Assembly (NCBI GenBank): GCA_025800395.1
Contig: JAOXRU010000045.1
Location: forward strand, 1 to 60,456
DNA from: Flavobacteriaceae bacterium
Lineage (GTDB): Bacteria > Bacteroidota > Bacteroidia > Flavobacteriales > Flavobacteriaceae
Direction of reading: 5' to 3'
DNA length: 60,456 nucleotides
This document shows positions 16,082-24,283 of the stretch, in pieces; position 1 is the first letter of the stretch; every line of letters starts with the position of its first letter. A program made the translations under genes and the position numbers. Below the pieces are notes generated by a model. It was not told where the DNA came from, made no database searches, and worked only from the letters and a program-made list of their open reading frames with translations.

Positions 16082-17653
16082 ATGAATACAGATACAGCTC
16101 TAGAAAACCAAAAAAAACTATTTGGTCACCCTGTCGGATTGTACATCCTATTTCTAACAGAAATGTGGGAGCGTTTTTCCTATTATGGTATGCGTGCCAT
16201 TTTGGTATTATACTTAGTAGCAGAAACAGCAAGTGATAACCCTGGGCTGGGTTGGGCTAATGATAATGCTATTGCACTTTACGGATGGTACACCATGTTT
16301 GTATATGTAGCATCTATCCCTGGGGGGATCATAGCAGACAAATTATTAGGGCAACGTAAATCGGTATTTGTCGGAGGTTTATTGCTAGTTGCCGGGCATA
16401 GCGTATTGGCAATAGAAGAAATGTGGGCGTTCTACACGGGCCTTATTCTTATTGTAATGGGTGTTGGTATGTTAAAACCCAACATTTCTACCATGGTTGG
16501 AGGACTATACCCAAAAAATCAACAGAACCAAAGAGACATGGGATTCTATATCTTTTATATGGGAATTAACTTAGGAGCTGCTGTTTCTGCCATTTTGGTT
16601 GGATATGTAGGAGAAAATATTGGTTGGCATTATGGATTTGGTCTTGCTGGTATTGGAATGGCATTAGGCCAATTAACTTATTGGTTAGGTCAGAAGCACC
16701 TAAAGCATGTTGGAAATCTTGTAGTAGACGAACGTGCGGATGCGGAGAAAGGGGAAGACAAAAACCTTTTGATGTCTGTCTTTAGTCACACAAACTCCTT
16801 AATTGGCTTTACAATTACTGCTCTAGTTGGTGCCTTTGTTTGGGCGTTTTATGGGGCGTGGGACTATGGTTTACTCATTATTGGTATTGCTTTTGCTGTT
16901 GGAGTAGCTATAGTGGTTTACAACGATGGAAATAAAATAGAAAAAGACAGAATTCTAGTAACATATCTTTCATTTCTAATTATTATCATTTTCTGGGGTG
17001 CTTTTGAGCAAGCAGGAGGACTTATGAATGTATATGCAAAGCAAAAAACAGACTTAGCTCTTGGAAGCTTTTCGGTACCTGCAAGTTGGTTCCAATCTGT
17101 AAACGCTTTGTTTATTTTAATTTTTGCAACTATCGTAGGAAGCATCTGGATTTGGTGGAAAAACAGAAACAAAGAGTCTTCTGCCTTATTCAAAATGGCT
17201 ATAGGAGTTATCATCATGGGATGGGGCTTTTTATTCATGAGTTTTGCTAGTAAAGAAGTTGGGTATGATGCTGCTGGTGAAGTTGTTGCCAAATCTGGCA
17301 TGCAATGGTTGGTTTTAGCGTATTTGTTTCACACCTTAGGAGAGCTTTGTGCTTCTCCTGTAGCACTTTCTTTTATTACCAAATTGGCACCAGAAAGATG
17401 GATGGCCTTTATGATGGGAGCATATTTTGCAGCAACTGGTTTAGGAAACAAAGTTGCTGGTCTGTTAGGTGAATCTGCATCTGAACTTGGCGAATTTACC
17501 ATATTTACTGGTATCGCAATATTCTGCACTATTTTTGGAATTTTGGTAATTCTTATCATCAAACCTTTAAAACGTCTTACCCATGGCGCTGAAGACATGG
17601 AAGGAACCAAAAACGACGAAACCGAAGGATTCGAACTAGCAGATAACAATTAA
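16082..17653 (+). CDS. POT-family proton-coupled peptide transporter (first copy)
   Basis: 523 aa, MFS fold with about 12-14 membrane helices. The POT proton-coupling motif ExxERFSYYG is present in FLTEMWERFSYYGMRAI at about 26-42; a second family region is PNISTMVGGLYP, and the C-terminal half has FHTLGELCASPVALSFI. These carriers bring di- and tripeptides across the inner membrane with protons. It starts 30 bases after the DPP-IV gene and 16 bases before a second, clearly related transporter, so the three form a peptide-use operon. The C-terminal tail after the last helix is acidic. Confidence 0.93.
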   Translation: MNTDTALENQKKLFGHPVGLYILFLTEMWERFSYYGMRAILVLYLVAETASDNPGLGWANDNAIALYGWYTMFVYVASIPGGIIADKLLGQRKSVFVGGLLLVAGHSVLAIEEMWAFYTGLILIVMGVGMLKPNISTMVGGLYPKNQQNQRDMGFYIFYMGINLGAAVSAILVGYVGENIGWHYGFGLAGIGMALGQLTYWLGQKHLKHVGNLVVDERADAEKGEDKNLLMSVFSHTNSLIGFTITALVGAFVWAFYGAWDYGLLIIGIAFAVGVAIVVYNDGNKIEKDRILVTYLSFLIIIIFWGAFEQAGGLMNVYAKQKTDLALGSFSVPASWFQSVNALFILIFATIVGSIWIWWKNRNKESSALFKMAIGVIIMGWGFLFMSFASKEVGYDAAGEVVAKSGMQWLVLAYLFHTLGELCASPVALSFITKLAPERWMAFMMGAYFAATGLGNKVAGLLGESASELGEFTIFTGIAIFCTIFGILVILIIKPLKRLTHGAEDMEGTKNDETEGFELADNN

Positions 17654-17669
17654 CACAAAAGCCCCTTTT

Positions 17670-19217
17670 ATGCCAGCAGTTATAAAAGATAATGAGTTTA
17701 GCCTATTAGGACATAAACCAGCATTATACGTTTTATTTTTTACCGAAATGTGGGAGCGTTTTTCCTATTATGGAATGCGTGCCATATTTGTATTGTTTCT
17801 AACCGCACCTTTTTCGAAAGGCGGATGGGAATGGAGCAACGAAAGAGCTCTCGGACTATTAGGAATTTATACCAGTACCGTATATCTCACACCGATTATT
17901 GGTGGATTTTTAGCAGATAAGTTCTTAGGATACCAAAAAGCTGTGGCTTTAGGCGCCCTAGCAATGACATTAGGTCATGCTTCTTTAGCCTTCGAAACCG
18001 AAATGATGTTTTACGTAGGTATTGGTTTCCTTATTATTGGAAACGGATTTTTTAAACCAAATGTCACTTCTATTGTAAGTGGTTTGTACGACAAATACCC
18101 GGAAAGAAAAGATGGTGCTTTTACCATATTTTATATGGGTGTAAATGCTGGTGGTTTCCTTGGTGTTCTTTTGTGTGGATTTATTGCCAGTAACATGGCC
18201 TATTCCTTCGGATTTGGCCTAGCAGGTATTTTCATGCTAATGGGTTTGTTACAATTCTGGTTTGGCAGATCTATTTTTGGAGAAGTTGGCAAAGAGCCTT
18301 CTAAGAAAATAGATCTTTCTGATGCTATTGCAGAGTCAGAACCAGTAGAAGAAAAAGTTCCTGCCGACGTACAAACAGATCGTTATATTGTGGTAGGTAT
18401 TTTGGCTTTTTTAGTAGTATTTTTTTGGGCAGCTTTTGAACAAGCTAGTGGATCCATGACTCTTTTTGCAAGAGATTTTACCCAAAGAGCTTTAGAAGGA
18501 AATGCTGCCATAACTTTTAAAGTTATAGACACCTTAATTACAATAGTACCTCTTGGAATAATTACTTGGGTTTTATTTAAACTCTTTGGGCAAACCTTTA
18601 ATAAGATTTCCCTTTCCAATATGTTTTTGGCGACTAGTTTTGCTGGTATTTGGGCTATTGCCTTATGGAAATTAAGTATTATTCTTCCTAAAGACACTGC
18701 GGAAATAGAAGCCTCCTGGTTTCTTATTTTAAATTCCTTATTTATTATTGGACTTGCACCTTTGTTCTCCAAAATTTGGGAAAGCAAATACAATCCTTCT
18801 GCTGCCATTAAATTTGCCATGGGAATGATTTTACTTGGGCTTGGTTTTGCTGCTTTAGCTTATGGGGCATCAACTATACCACAAGGAGCCAAAACCGCTA
18901 CCGTAAGCGTAATTTGGCTTGTGCTCGCCTATCTATTCCATACTATGGGAGAGTTATGCTTATCACCAGTTGGTCTTTCTTATGTATCCAAACTGGTTCC
19001 AGCCAAAAAAATAGGGGTAATGTTTGGCATTTGGTACATCGCCATTGCAACAGGAAATTACTTGGCTCAACTCGTTGGTGGATCTATAGACAGCATTGTT
19101 GAACAATATTCTATGAGCGGTTTCTTCCTCATTTTTACAATAGTGCCAGCTACCGTCGGTTTTATTTTAATTCTTATTAATAATTGGATAAAGAAAATGA
19201 TGCACGGCGTGCATTAA
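17670..19217 (+). CDS. POT-family proton-coupled peptide transporter (second copy)
   Basis: 515 aa paralogue of the preceding gene with the same motif, FFTEMWERFSYYGMRAI at about 27-43, plus PNVTSIVSGLYDKYPERKDG and FHTMGELCLSPVGLSYV. The central cytoplasmic loop (about 205-230) is longer and acidic. Sequences have diverged well beyond a recent duplication, so different peptide preferences are likely. No stop codons or motif losses. Transcription is probably ended by the hairpin at 19241-19290, which lies inside the 3' end of the convergent comEC gene. Confidence 0.93.
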   Translation: MPAVIKDNEFSLLGHKPALYVLFFTEMWERFSYYGMRAIFVLFLTAPFSKGGWEWSNERALGLLGIYTSTVYLTPIIGGFLADKFLGYQKAVALGALAMTLGHASLAFETEMMFYVGIGFLIIGNGFFKPNVTSIVSGLYDKYPERKDGAFTIFYMGVNAGGFLGVLLCGFIASNMAYSFGFGLAGIFMLMGLLQFWFGRSIFGEVGKEPSKKIDLSDAIAESEPVEEKVPADVQTDRYIVVGILAFLVVFFWAAFEQASGSMTLFARDFTQRALEGNAAITFKVIDTLITIVPLGIITWVLFKLFGQTFNKISLSNMFLATSFAGIWAIALWKLSIILPKDTAEIEASWFLILNSLFIIGLAPLFSKIWESKYNPSAAIKFAMGMILLGLGFAALAYGASTIPQGAKTATVSVIWLVLAYLFHTMGELCLSPVGLSYVSKLVPAKKIGVMFGIWYIAIATGNYLAQLVGGSIDSIVEQYSMSGFFLIFTIVPATVGFILILINNWIKKMMHGVH

Positions 19218-19229
19218 AATAGATCCCAA

Positions 19230-21248
19230 TTAAAATATTTGTAAAGCTCCCATTTCAGCAGTATTATGAAATGGGAGTTTTGCTTTTTCACAGCTTCTTC
19301 TCCATCGCTCCACTACATCTGGAAAATTGCTACCATCTGCAACCACCAAATTTGGACGATACCATTTCAGCAAACGTTCCAAATGTACTTTGGCATTCTC
19401 GGTCAACCACAATACATCTACTTTGCCTAGAGGATAATTTACTACATCCGATCTACCGATACGCAATATGCATTTCCCCCGATAGTCGTAACGGTTTTGC
19501 AACGGATGTGCGGTTACCGCCTCTATGCGGTGTTTTAGGCTATAGGCTTCCATCAAATAGGCATTGGGAGCCGAAGCACTATAAAATTGTAACTGACTCC
19601 CCTCCCGATACATCAAGCTACTTTTACCGTATTCTTGTACGATCCATAACTGGGTTTGCTGCTTCCACCAAATTTTGGTCGCCAATTGCGATAAAAACAC
19701 CAAATTACCAACAATCAAAAGCTGTTTTAAGGGCCTATACCCCCAAGAATGAAATAGTCTCACCACACAAAAAAGAACCAAATAGGCAGCTAGCAAATGT
19801 CGCATATTCCAAACGATATCTCGTATCACCATAGCATCCATAGCCGCCACCCAACCGATGACATTATTCAGTCCTACGATAGCATATTCTAAACCTCTAT
19901 AAACAAATGGGGGTAAAATTTGAAAGCTTGCCAATACTACTACCAAAAACCCATAACCCAATAGCATTCCCAAAAAAGGCAATACCAACACATTGGTAAG
20001 AACAAACAACAACGGAAATTGATGAAAATAAAACAAACTAATAGGCAACACCCCCATTTGTGCTGCAAATCCCACAGCAATCCAATCTCGAAACCTTCTT
20101 CCCAATCTGGTCACAGGATCCCAATATTTTTTTACCACTGGCATGATAGTCACTATAGCAAGTACCGCAACAAAACTCATTTGAAACCCTACGTCTACAA
20201 CCCAAAGTGGTCGCAACAACAGCATAAAAAACAAAGCCATGGCCAAGGTATTGTACATATTGTTGGGACGTCGTAGTATCAATCCGATGGCAACAAAGGA
20301 AAACATCATCACTGCGCGAACTACTGAAGGACTCCAAGCTGTAAATACCGCATAAGCCCACAATACCACCAAAACAGACACCAATTCCAAATACTCCTTA
20401 TTCCATGCCCAAAACACCCATGCAAAGACATAACGCAAAATCAACATGAGTATACCGATATGCAAACCCGAAATAGCAAGCAAATGCAAGGCACCAGCAT
20501 CCTGATAATCGCTATAAATATCGGAAGTTATATCTCTTTTGTCTCCCAAAAACAAGGCTTTAATTACCCCAAAGGCAGCATCGTTTTTGGAAAGGCTAGC
20601 CAGTCTGGCAGTAAGTTTTGTTCTAAGCTGCAAACCATAGGCCAATATACCAAGCCTTTCCCCTGCACTGCGAACTAGCACACTATCTCGCAATTGAATC
20701 TTGGCATATACCCCTTTGTTTTGCAAGAATTTGCCGTAATCAAAAACTGTAGGATGCATTGGTTTTTGGAATCCACGGAATCTTCCTAAACCCACTAGCT
20801 GTTCCCCATAGGAGAGTTTCGCCAATTGCCTAGGCTGCAGCAAAAGCAATTTCCCCTTAACTGGATGTCCATCCACATCGTGCAATTCTACAATATAGCG
20901 TTGGTTCTTTTTATTCGACTTCCAAACCTCCACTACCTCGCCCTCAAATTGTTGCACCCCATCTGTTAGTCTATGGGTATAGTGATGCGGATTGTTTTTG
21001 GGAAATTGCATTCCTGTCCAAACGAATCCAAAAGCTAAAAAAAACAAATAAATACTCGTTCCTGTCCAATAGGCAGACAACTTCATACGGTTGTCCAAAA
21101 AATGGCATCCTAAAGCCATCCCCAACAACAAAAACAATAGCCACAAGGAATACGTTGGAAGTACTGGCACCCACACATAGGCCGCACCAATGCCTAGTAG
21201 AAAAAAACTGCATATCCGAATCATCGGAAATGCCCACAAACGTCTCAT
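19230..21248 (-). CDS. comEC: ComEC/Rec2-family DNA-uptake channel protein
   Basis: 672 aa integral membrane protein. After two or three N-terminal helices comes a soluble DUF4131 region (about 90-195), then the competence domain: ALFLGDKRDITSDIYSDYQDAGALHLLAISGLHIGI (about 215-250), the ComEC signature, followed by many helices. The C-terminal 150 residues are short, without the metallo-beta-lactamase HxHxDH motif, so this looks like the form lacking the nuclease-like domain, common in Bacteroidota. ComEC carries single-stranded DNA across the inner membrane in transformation. Last gene of the reverse surE-lpxB block. Confidence 0.88.
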   Translation of the reverse strand: MRRLWAFPMIRICSFFLLGIGAAYVWVPVLPTYSLWLLFLLLGMALGCHFLDNRMKLSAYWTGTSIYLFFLAFGFVWTGMQFPKNNPHHYTHRLTDGVQQFEGEVVEVWKSNKKNQRYIVELHDVDGHPVKGKLLLLQPRQLAKLSYGEQLVGLGRFRGFQKPMHPTVFDYGKFLQNKGVYAKIQLRDSVLVRSAGERLGILAYGLQLRTKLTARLASLSKNDAAFGVIKALFLGDKRDITSDIYSDYQDAGALHLLAISGLHIGILMLILRYVFAWVFWAWNKEYLELVSVLVVLWAYAVFTAWSPSVVRAVMMFSFVAIGLILRRPNNMYNTLAMALFFMLLLRPLWVVDVGFQMSFVAVLAIVTIMPVVKKYWDPVTRLGRRFRDWIAVGFAAQMGVLPISLFYFHQFPLLFVLTNVLVLPFLGMLLGYGFLVVVLASFQILPPFVYRGLEYAIVGLNNVIGWVAAMDAMVIRDIVWNMRHLLAAYLVLFCVVRLFHSWGYRPLKQLLIVGNLVFLSQLATKIWWKQQTQLWIVQEYGKSSLMYREGSQLQFYSASAPNAYLMEAYSLKHRIEAVTAHPLQNRYDYRGKCILRIGRSDVVNYPLGKVDVLWLTENAKVHLERLLKWYRPNLVVADGSNFPDVVERWRRSCEKAKLPFHNTAEMGALQIF
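19241..19290 (+). terminator. Terminator of the POT operon, inside the 3' end of comEC
   Basis: Perfect 11-base stem CTCCCATTTCA / TGAAATGGGAG (19247-19257 and 19267-19277), extendable by AAAG/TTTT pairs, with a 9-base loop and a T-rich tail (GTTTTGCTTTTTC). It lies wholly within the last codons of the convergent comEC gene, so the two genes share this sequence. Confidence 0.75.
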
Positions 21249-21303
21249 ACCCTAGAAACAAGAAAATCTAATAACCCTATATAGCTTACAAAAAAGAATC
21301 CCT

Positions 21304-21843
21304 CTACAACACCCGCCTGGCTTTCACAAAAGCGTGGTTCCAATACCCTTCTTTTAAGGAAGACACGATGACCCCCCGGGAACTAGTAGCATGCACAAAT
21401 CGAATTCCATCTCCGCCTACAGCAACTACCAATCCCACATGGTTGATGCGATTTTTTCTAGATGTTTTAAAAAACAACAAATCGCCCACTCTAATTTGGC
21501 GCAAGCCAATGGCTTTGCCTTGTTGTGCCATGCGATAACTTACACGCTCCAGCGGCACTTCGTGTTCTTGAAAAGCCACATATATAAGGCCCGAACAGTC
21601 CATACCTCTTTTGGTAGTTCCGCCATATTTATATCGCACTCCGGTATATTGCAATGCCGTTTCTACGATATGATCGGCTTTGGTAAGATGGGTTATGGGA
21701 CGATTTATAGTGGCCGTTTGTTTCTTTTTCTCCTCATGCACTACGACCACCCTCTTGGGGCTTGGTTTTTTGGTTCGCTTTTTATGGACTGAACAAGCAG
21801 TCAACAAAAGACACACACTAATAATAAAAACAGTTCGATTCAA
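21304..21843 (-). CDS. NlpC/P60 (C40) cell-wall peptidase, lipoprotein
   Basis: 179 aa. Lipoprotein signal FIISVCLLLTACS (Cys17), then a basic linker (HKKRTKKPSPKRVVVV). The C40 domain occupies about 55-175: TGVRYKYGGTTKRGMDCSGLIYVAF contains the catalytic Cys, NHVGLVVAVGG the catalytic His, and RFVHATSSRGV the third polar residue. Such enzymes cut the D-Glu-to-meso-diaminopimelate bond in peptidoglycan stem peptides and help growth or recycling. It lies between lpxB and comEC on the reverse strand with short gaps. Confidence 0.9.
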   Translation of the reverse strand: MNRTVFIISVCLLLTACSVHKKRTKKPSPKRVVVVHEEKKKQTATINRPITHLTKADHIVETALQYTGVRYKYGGTTKRGMDCSGLIYVAFQEHEVPLERVSYRMAQQGKAIGLRQIRVGDLLFFKTSRKNRINHVGLVVAVGGDGIRFVHATSSRGVIVSSLKEGYWNHAFVKARRVL

Positions 21844-21870
21844 ATTCGTAGGTTTCTCGGTACAACTAAT

Positions 21871-22977
21871 TTACTTATTTTTTTCATAAATAGAAGAGGC
21901 TGCTTTTAAACTAGCTCCTGCCCCGCCCAATTTTATTTCCAAATCATAATAATCTTCAAATTGTTGCGCCCGTTTCTCGTTTAATATAAAACCTAGTTCC
22001 GTTTTTAAATTCAAAGAATTCAAAGCTCCTTGAATCAATTCCTTTACTACTTCTCTATCCATTATCAGATTAACCAGAGAAATATATTTTAAGGTAATAA
22101 TTCGTTTTGCAATCTGATAAGAAATCCAGTTTCCTTTGTAACAAACCACCTGAGGCACTTTAAACAAAGCCGTTTCCAATGTAGCTGTACCACTGGTTAC
22201 CAAAGCAGCACTAGAGGTTTGTAACAACTCATAGGTTTTGTTATATACAAAAGCCACATCCGGATGGGTAATAAAAGTCTCATAAAAAGAAGGTTCCAAA
22301 CTGGGCGCGCCAGCAATTACAAACTGATAATCTGAAAAGTCATCTATTACCGCAAGCATGATTTCCAGCATTTTACTCACTTCTTGTTTTCTACTTCCAG
22401 GTAGTAATGCAATAATTGGTTTTTCATTTAAACCATGTTTTTGTTTAAATTCTCTAAAATCTATTTTTTCCGATTGAGAAATGGCATCAATCAGCGGATG
22501 ACCTACAAAATTAACTTCATAATTGTATTTGGCATAAAAAGCTTCCTCAAAAGGCAAAATCACATGCATATGATCGATATCCCTTTTGATGGCTTGCACA
22601 CGTCCTGCACGACTCGCCCATACCTGTGGAGAAATATAATAGTTGGTTTTACAACCATTGGCTTTAGCCCATTTGGCAATGCGTAAATTGAAACCCGAAT
22701 AATCTATAAACACCAAAGCATCTGGCGCAAAATTTTGTATATCCTTTTTACAAAATGCGATATTTTTGAAGATGGCAGGAATATTTCGGACAACCTCTAT
22801 AAACCCCATAAATGCCAACTCTTTGTAGTGTTTTACTAGATCCCCTCCTGCTGCTTGCATCAGATCTCCTCCCCAACATCGAATCTGGGCCTTTACATCC
22901 ACTTGGCGCAATGCTTTGATAAGATTCGAACCGTGCAAATCGCCAGATGCTTCTCCTGCTATGATGTAATACTTCAT
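21871..22977 (-). CDS. lpxB: Lipid-A-disaccharide synthase
   Basis: 368 aa. GT19 enzyme that joins UDP-2,3-diacylglucosamine and lipid X into the lipid A disaccharide on the inner leaflet. Family motifs: MKYYIIAGEASGDLHGSNLIKAL at the N-terminus, ELAFMGFIEVVRNIPAI, FIDYSGFNLRIAKWAK, YYISPQVWASRAGRV, LPFEEAFYAKYNYEVNFVGHPLID and ALLPGSRKQEV. It is downstream of surE and the 96-aa membrane protein on the reverse strand. Confidence 0.97.
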   Translation of the reverse strand: MKYYIIAGEASGDLHGSNLIKALRQVDVKAQIRCWGGDLMQAAGGDLVKHYKELAFMGFIEVVRNIPAIFKNIAFCKKDIQNFAPDALVFIDYSGFNLRIAKWAKANGCKTNYYISPQVWASRAGRVQAIKRDIDHMHVILPFEEAFYAKYNYEVNFVGHPLIDAISQSEKIDFREFKQKHGLNEKPIIALLPGSRKQEVSKMLEIMLAVIDDFSDYQFVIAGAPSLEPSFYETFITHPDVAFVYNKTYELLQTSSAALVTSGTATLETALFKVPQVVCYKGNWISYQIAKRIITLKYISLVNLIMDREVVKELIQGALNSLNLKTELGFILNEKRAQQFEDYYDLEIKLGGAGASLKAASSIYEKNK

Positions 22978-22986
22978 CTCTTTGTT

Positions 22987-23277
22987 TTAAAAAACAACTT
23001 TATACAACAATATGGCTACAGCCGCTACTACTGTGGCAATCAAAACACCTTTTGCCCTATAGTCTCTATGTATTCTCAAAAAACCAAAAAAAGCGATCAA
23101 ATTCAATATCGCCCCCAAAGCCACGATACTTCCCAAATGCCCACTTTCGTGAGCCGCTTCCAAGGTGCTCTTTATCGTTAAGTCTGAGAATAACAATATA
23201 TACAAAAGTACGCCTAGGGTATTGGCTATAAAGCCTACCAACAATCCTATTCCTGTTTCTTTTCTGGTGTTCATCAT
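22987..23277 (-). CDS. Small three-helix membrane protein, hypothetical
   Basis: 96 aa from the ATG at 23277, which overlaps the surE stop as ATGA; a GTG/ATG slightly further upstream is less likely. Three hydrophobic helices are evident (about 9-30, 45-65, 74-94) separated by short polar loops (ESGHLGS). No known domain recognised. The tight coupling to surE and the 9-base gap to lpxB indicate co-expression in an envelope or stress-related operon. Confidence 0.7.
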   Translation of the reverse strand: MMNTRKETGIGLLVGFIANTLGVLLYILLFSDLTIKSTLEAAHESGHLGSIVALGAILNLIAFFGFLRIHRDYRAKGVLIATVVAAVAILLYKVVF

Positions 23278-24035
23278 AAATCCCAACTGTTTATATGTTG
23301 TATGCTATGATGTGCGGTTAAATCGTATTGTGCAGGCACTACGGAGACAAAATTATTGGCCAATGCCCATTCGTCTGTATCTTCCCCTTGGTCCATCAGG
23401 GTAAAATTACCTGTCAACCAATAATATTCTTGTCCCAAGGGATTGGTACGCTTGTCAAAGGTCTCTTTCCAATTGGCCTTTGCCTGACGACAAACTCTTA
23501 TTCCTTCTATCTCTTCTTCCTTCACATTGGGGATATTCACATTGAGTACGACGCCCTTAGGGATACCATTTTTTATCGCCTCAGACGTAATCTGACGCAC
23601 ATAGTTCCTTGAAGCCACAAAATCCGCATCCCAACTATAATCGCAAAGGGAAAACCCAATAGCAGGTATATCTTCTATACCAGCCTCCATGGCAGCACTC
23701 ATGGTACCCGAATAAATGATATTTATAGAAGCATTCGAACCGTGATTGATCCCACTCACACAAAGGTCTGGTCGTCGGTCCAAAATTTCGTTTACTGCCA
23801 ATTTCACACAATCGGCCGGTGTACCACTAGTACTATAAGCCTTCACCCCTTCCATCTTTACTTCGTGTACATGCAAAATTGAATTGATGGTAATCGCATG
23901 CCCCATACCAGATTGTGGACTATCTGGGGCCACCACCACCACATCGCCCAATTCTTTCATGATGGCTATTAACTCCTGCAATCCAGGCGCTGTAATCCCA
24001 TCATCATTGGTCACCAAAATCAAAGGTCTTTTCAT
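23274..24035 (-). CDS. surE: 5'/3'-nucleotidase SurE
   Basis: 253 aa from the ATG at 24035 (MKRPLILVTNDDG); an upstream in-frame codon at 24071 is rejected because SurE proteins start with this segment. It removes phosphate from nucleoside monophosphates and is linked to stationary-phase survival. Metal site: NDDG at about 10-13, a Ser in DSPQSGMGHAIT, and Asn in VSGINHGSNAS. Further family segments are STSGTPADCVKLAV and GTMSAAMEAGI. First gene of the reverse block reaching to comEC; the upstream 250 bases are divergent control DNA shared with the processing protease. Confidence 0.95.
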   Translation of the reverse strand: MKRPLILVTNDDGITAPGLQELIAIMKELGDVVVVAPDSPQSGMGHAITINSILHVHEVKMEGVKAYSTSGTPADCVKLAVNEILDRRPDLCVSGINHGSNASINIIYSGTMSAAMEAGIEDIPAIGFSLCDYSWDADFVASRNYVRQITSEAIKNGIPKGVVLNVNIPNVKEEEIEGIRVCRQAKANWKETFDKRTNPLGQEYYWLTGNFTLMDQGEDTDEWALANNFVSVVPAQYDLTAHHSIQHINSWDL

Positions 24036-24283
24036 ATAATATATTTTGTGCGCATTCTCAACCTTAACCAATTTGTTGAAAAAGAGTATATTTTCTTAAT
24101 TGAATACGCAATTAAGTTAAATTTAGCGGTTTTTAAACCTAGTATTTAAGTCCGTGGAGCAAAAATACATAATTTAGGCTGGATTCTTCCGTTATAGTAT
24201 TTAACAAAAAATTAGTATCATTGTTCCAAACTGGCACAATTTTTTCATTAATTTTATCAAAAAGCCTAATCAATACATTATTT

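Noticed and set aside
13829..19217. DPP-IV plus two POT transporters as a new system
   Set aside because: A common peptide-use arrangement; both transporters and the protease have complete standard motifs.
21304..24035. surE-lpxB-NlpC block as a novel operon
   Set aside because: SurE and LpxB next to each other is a familiar arrangement in Bacteroidota; nothing unusual beyond a small membrane protein.
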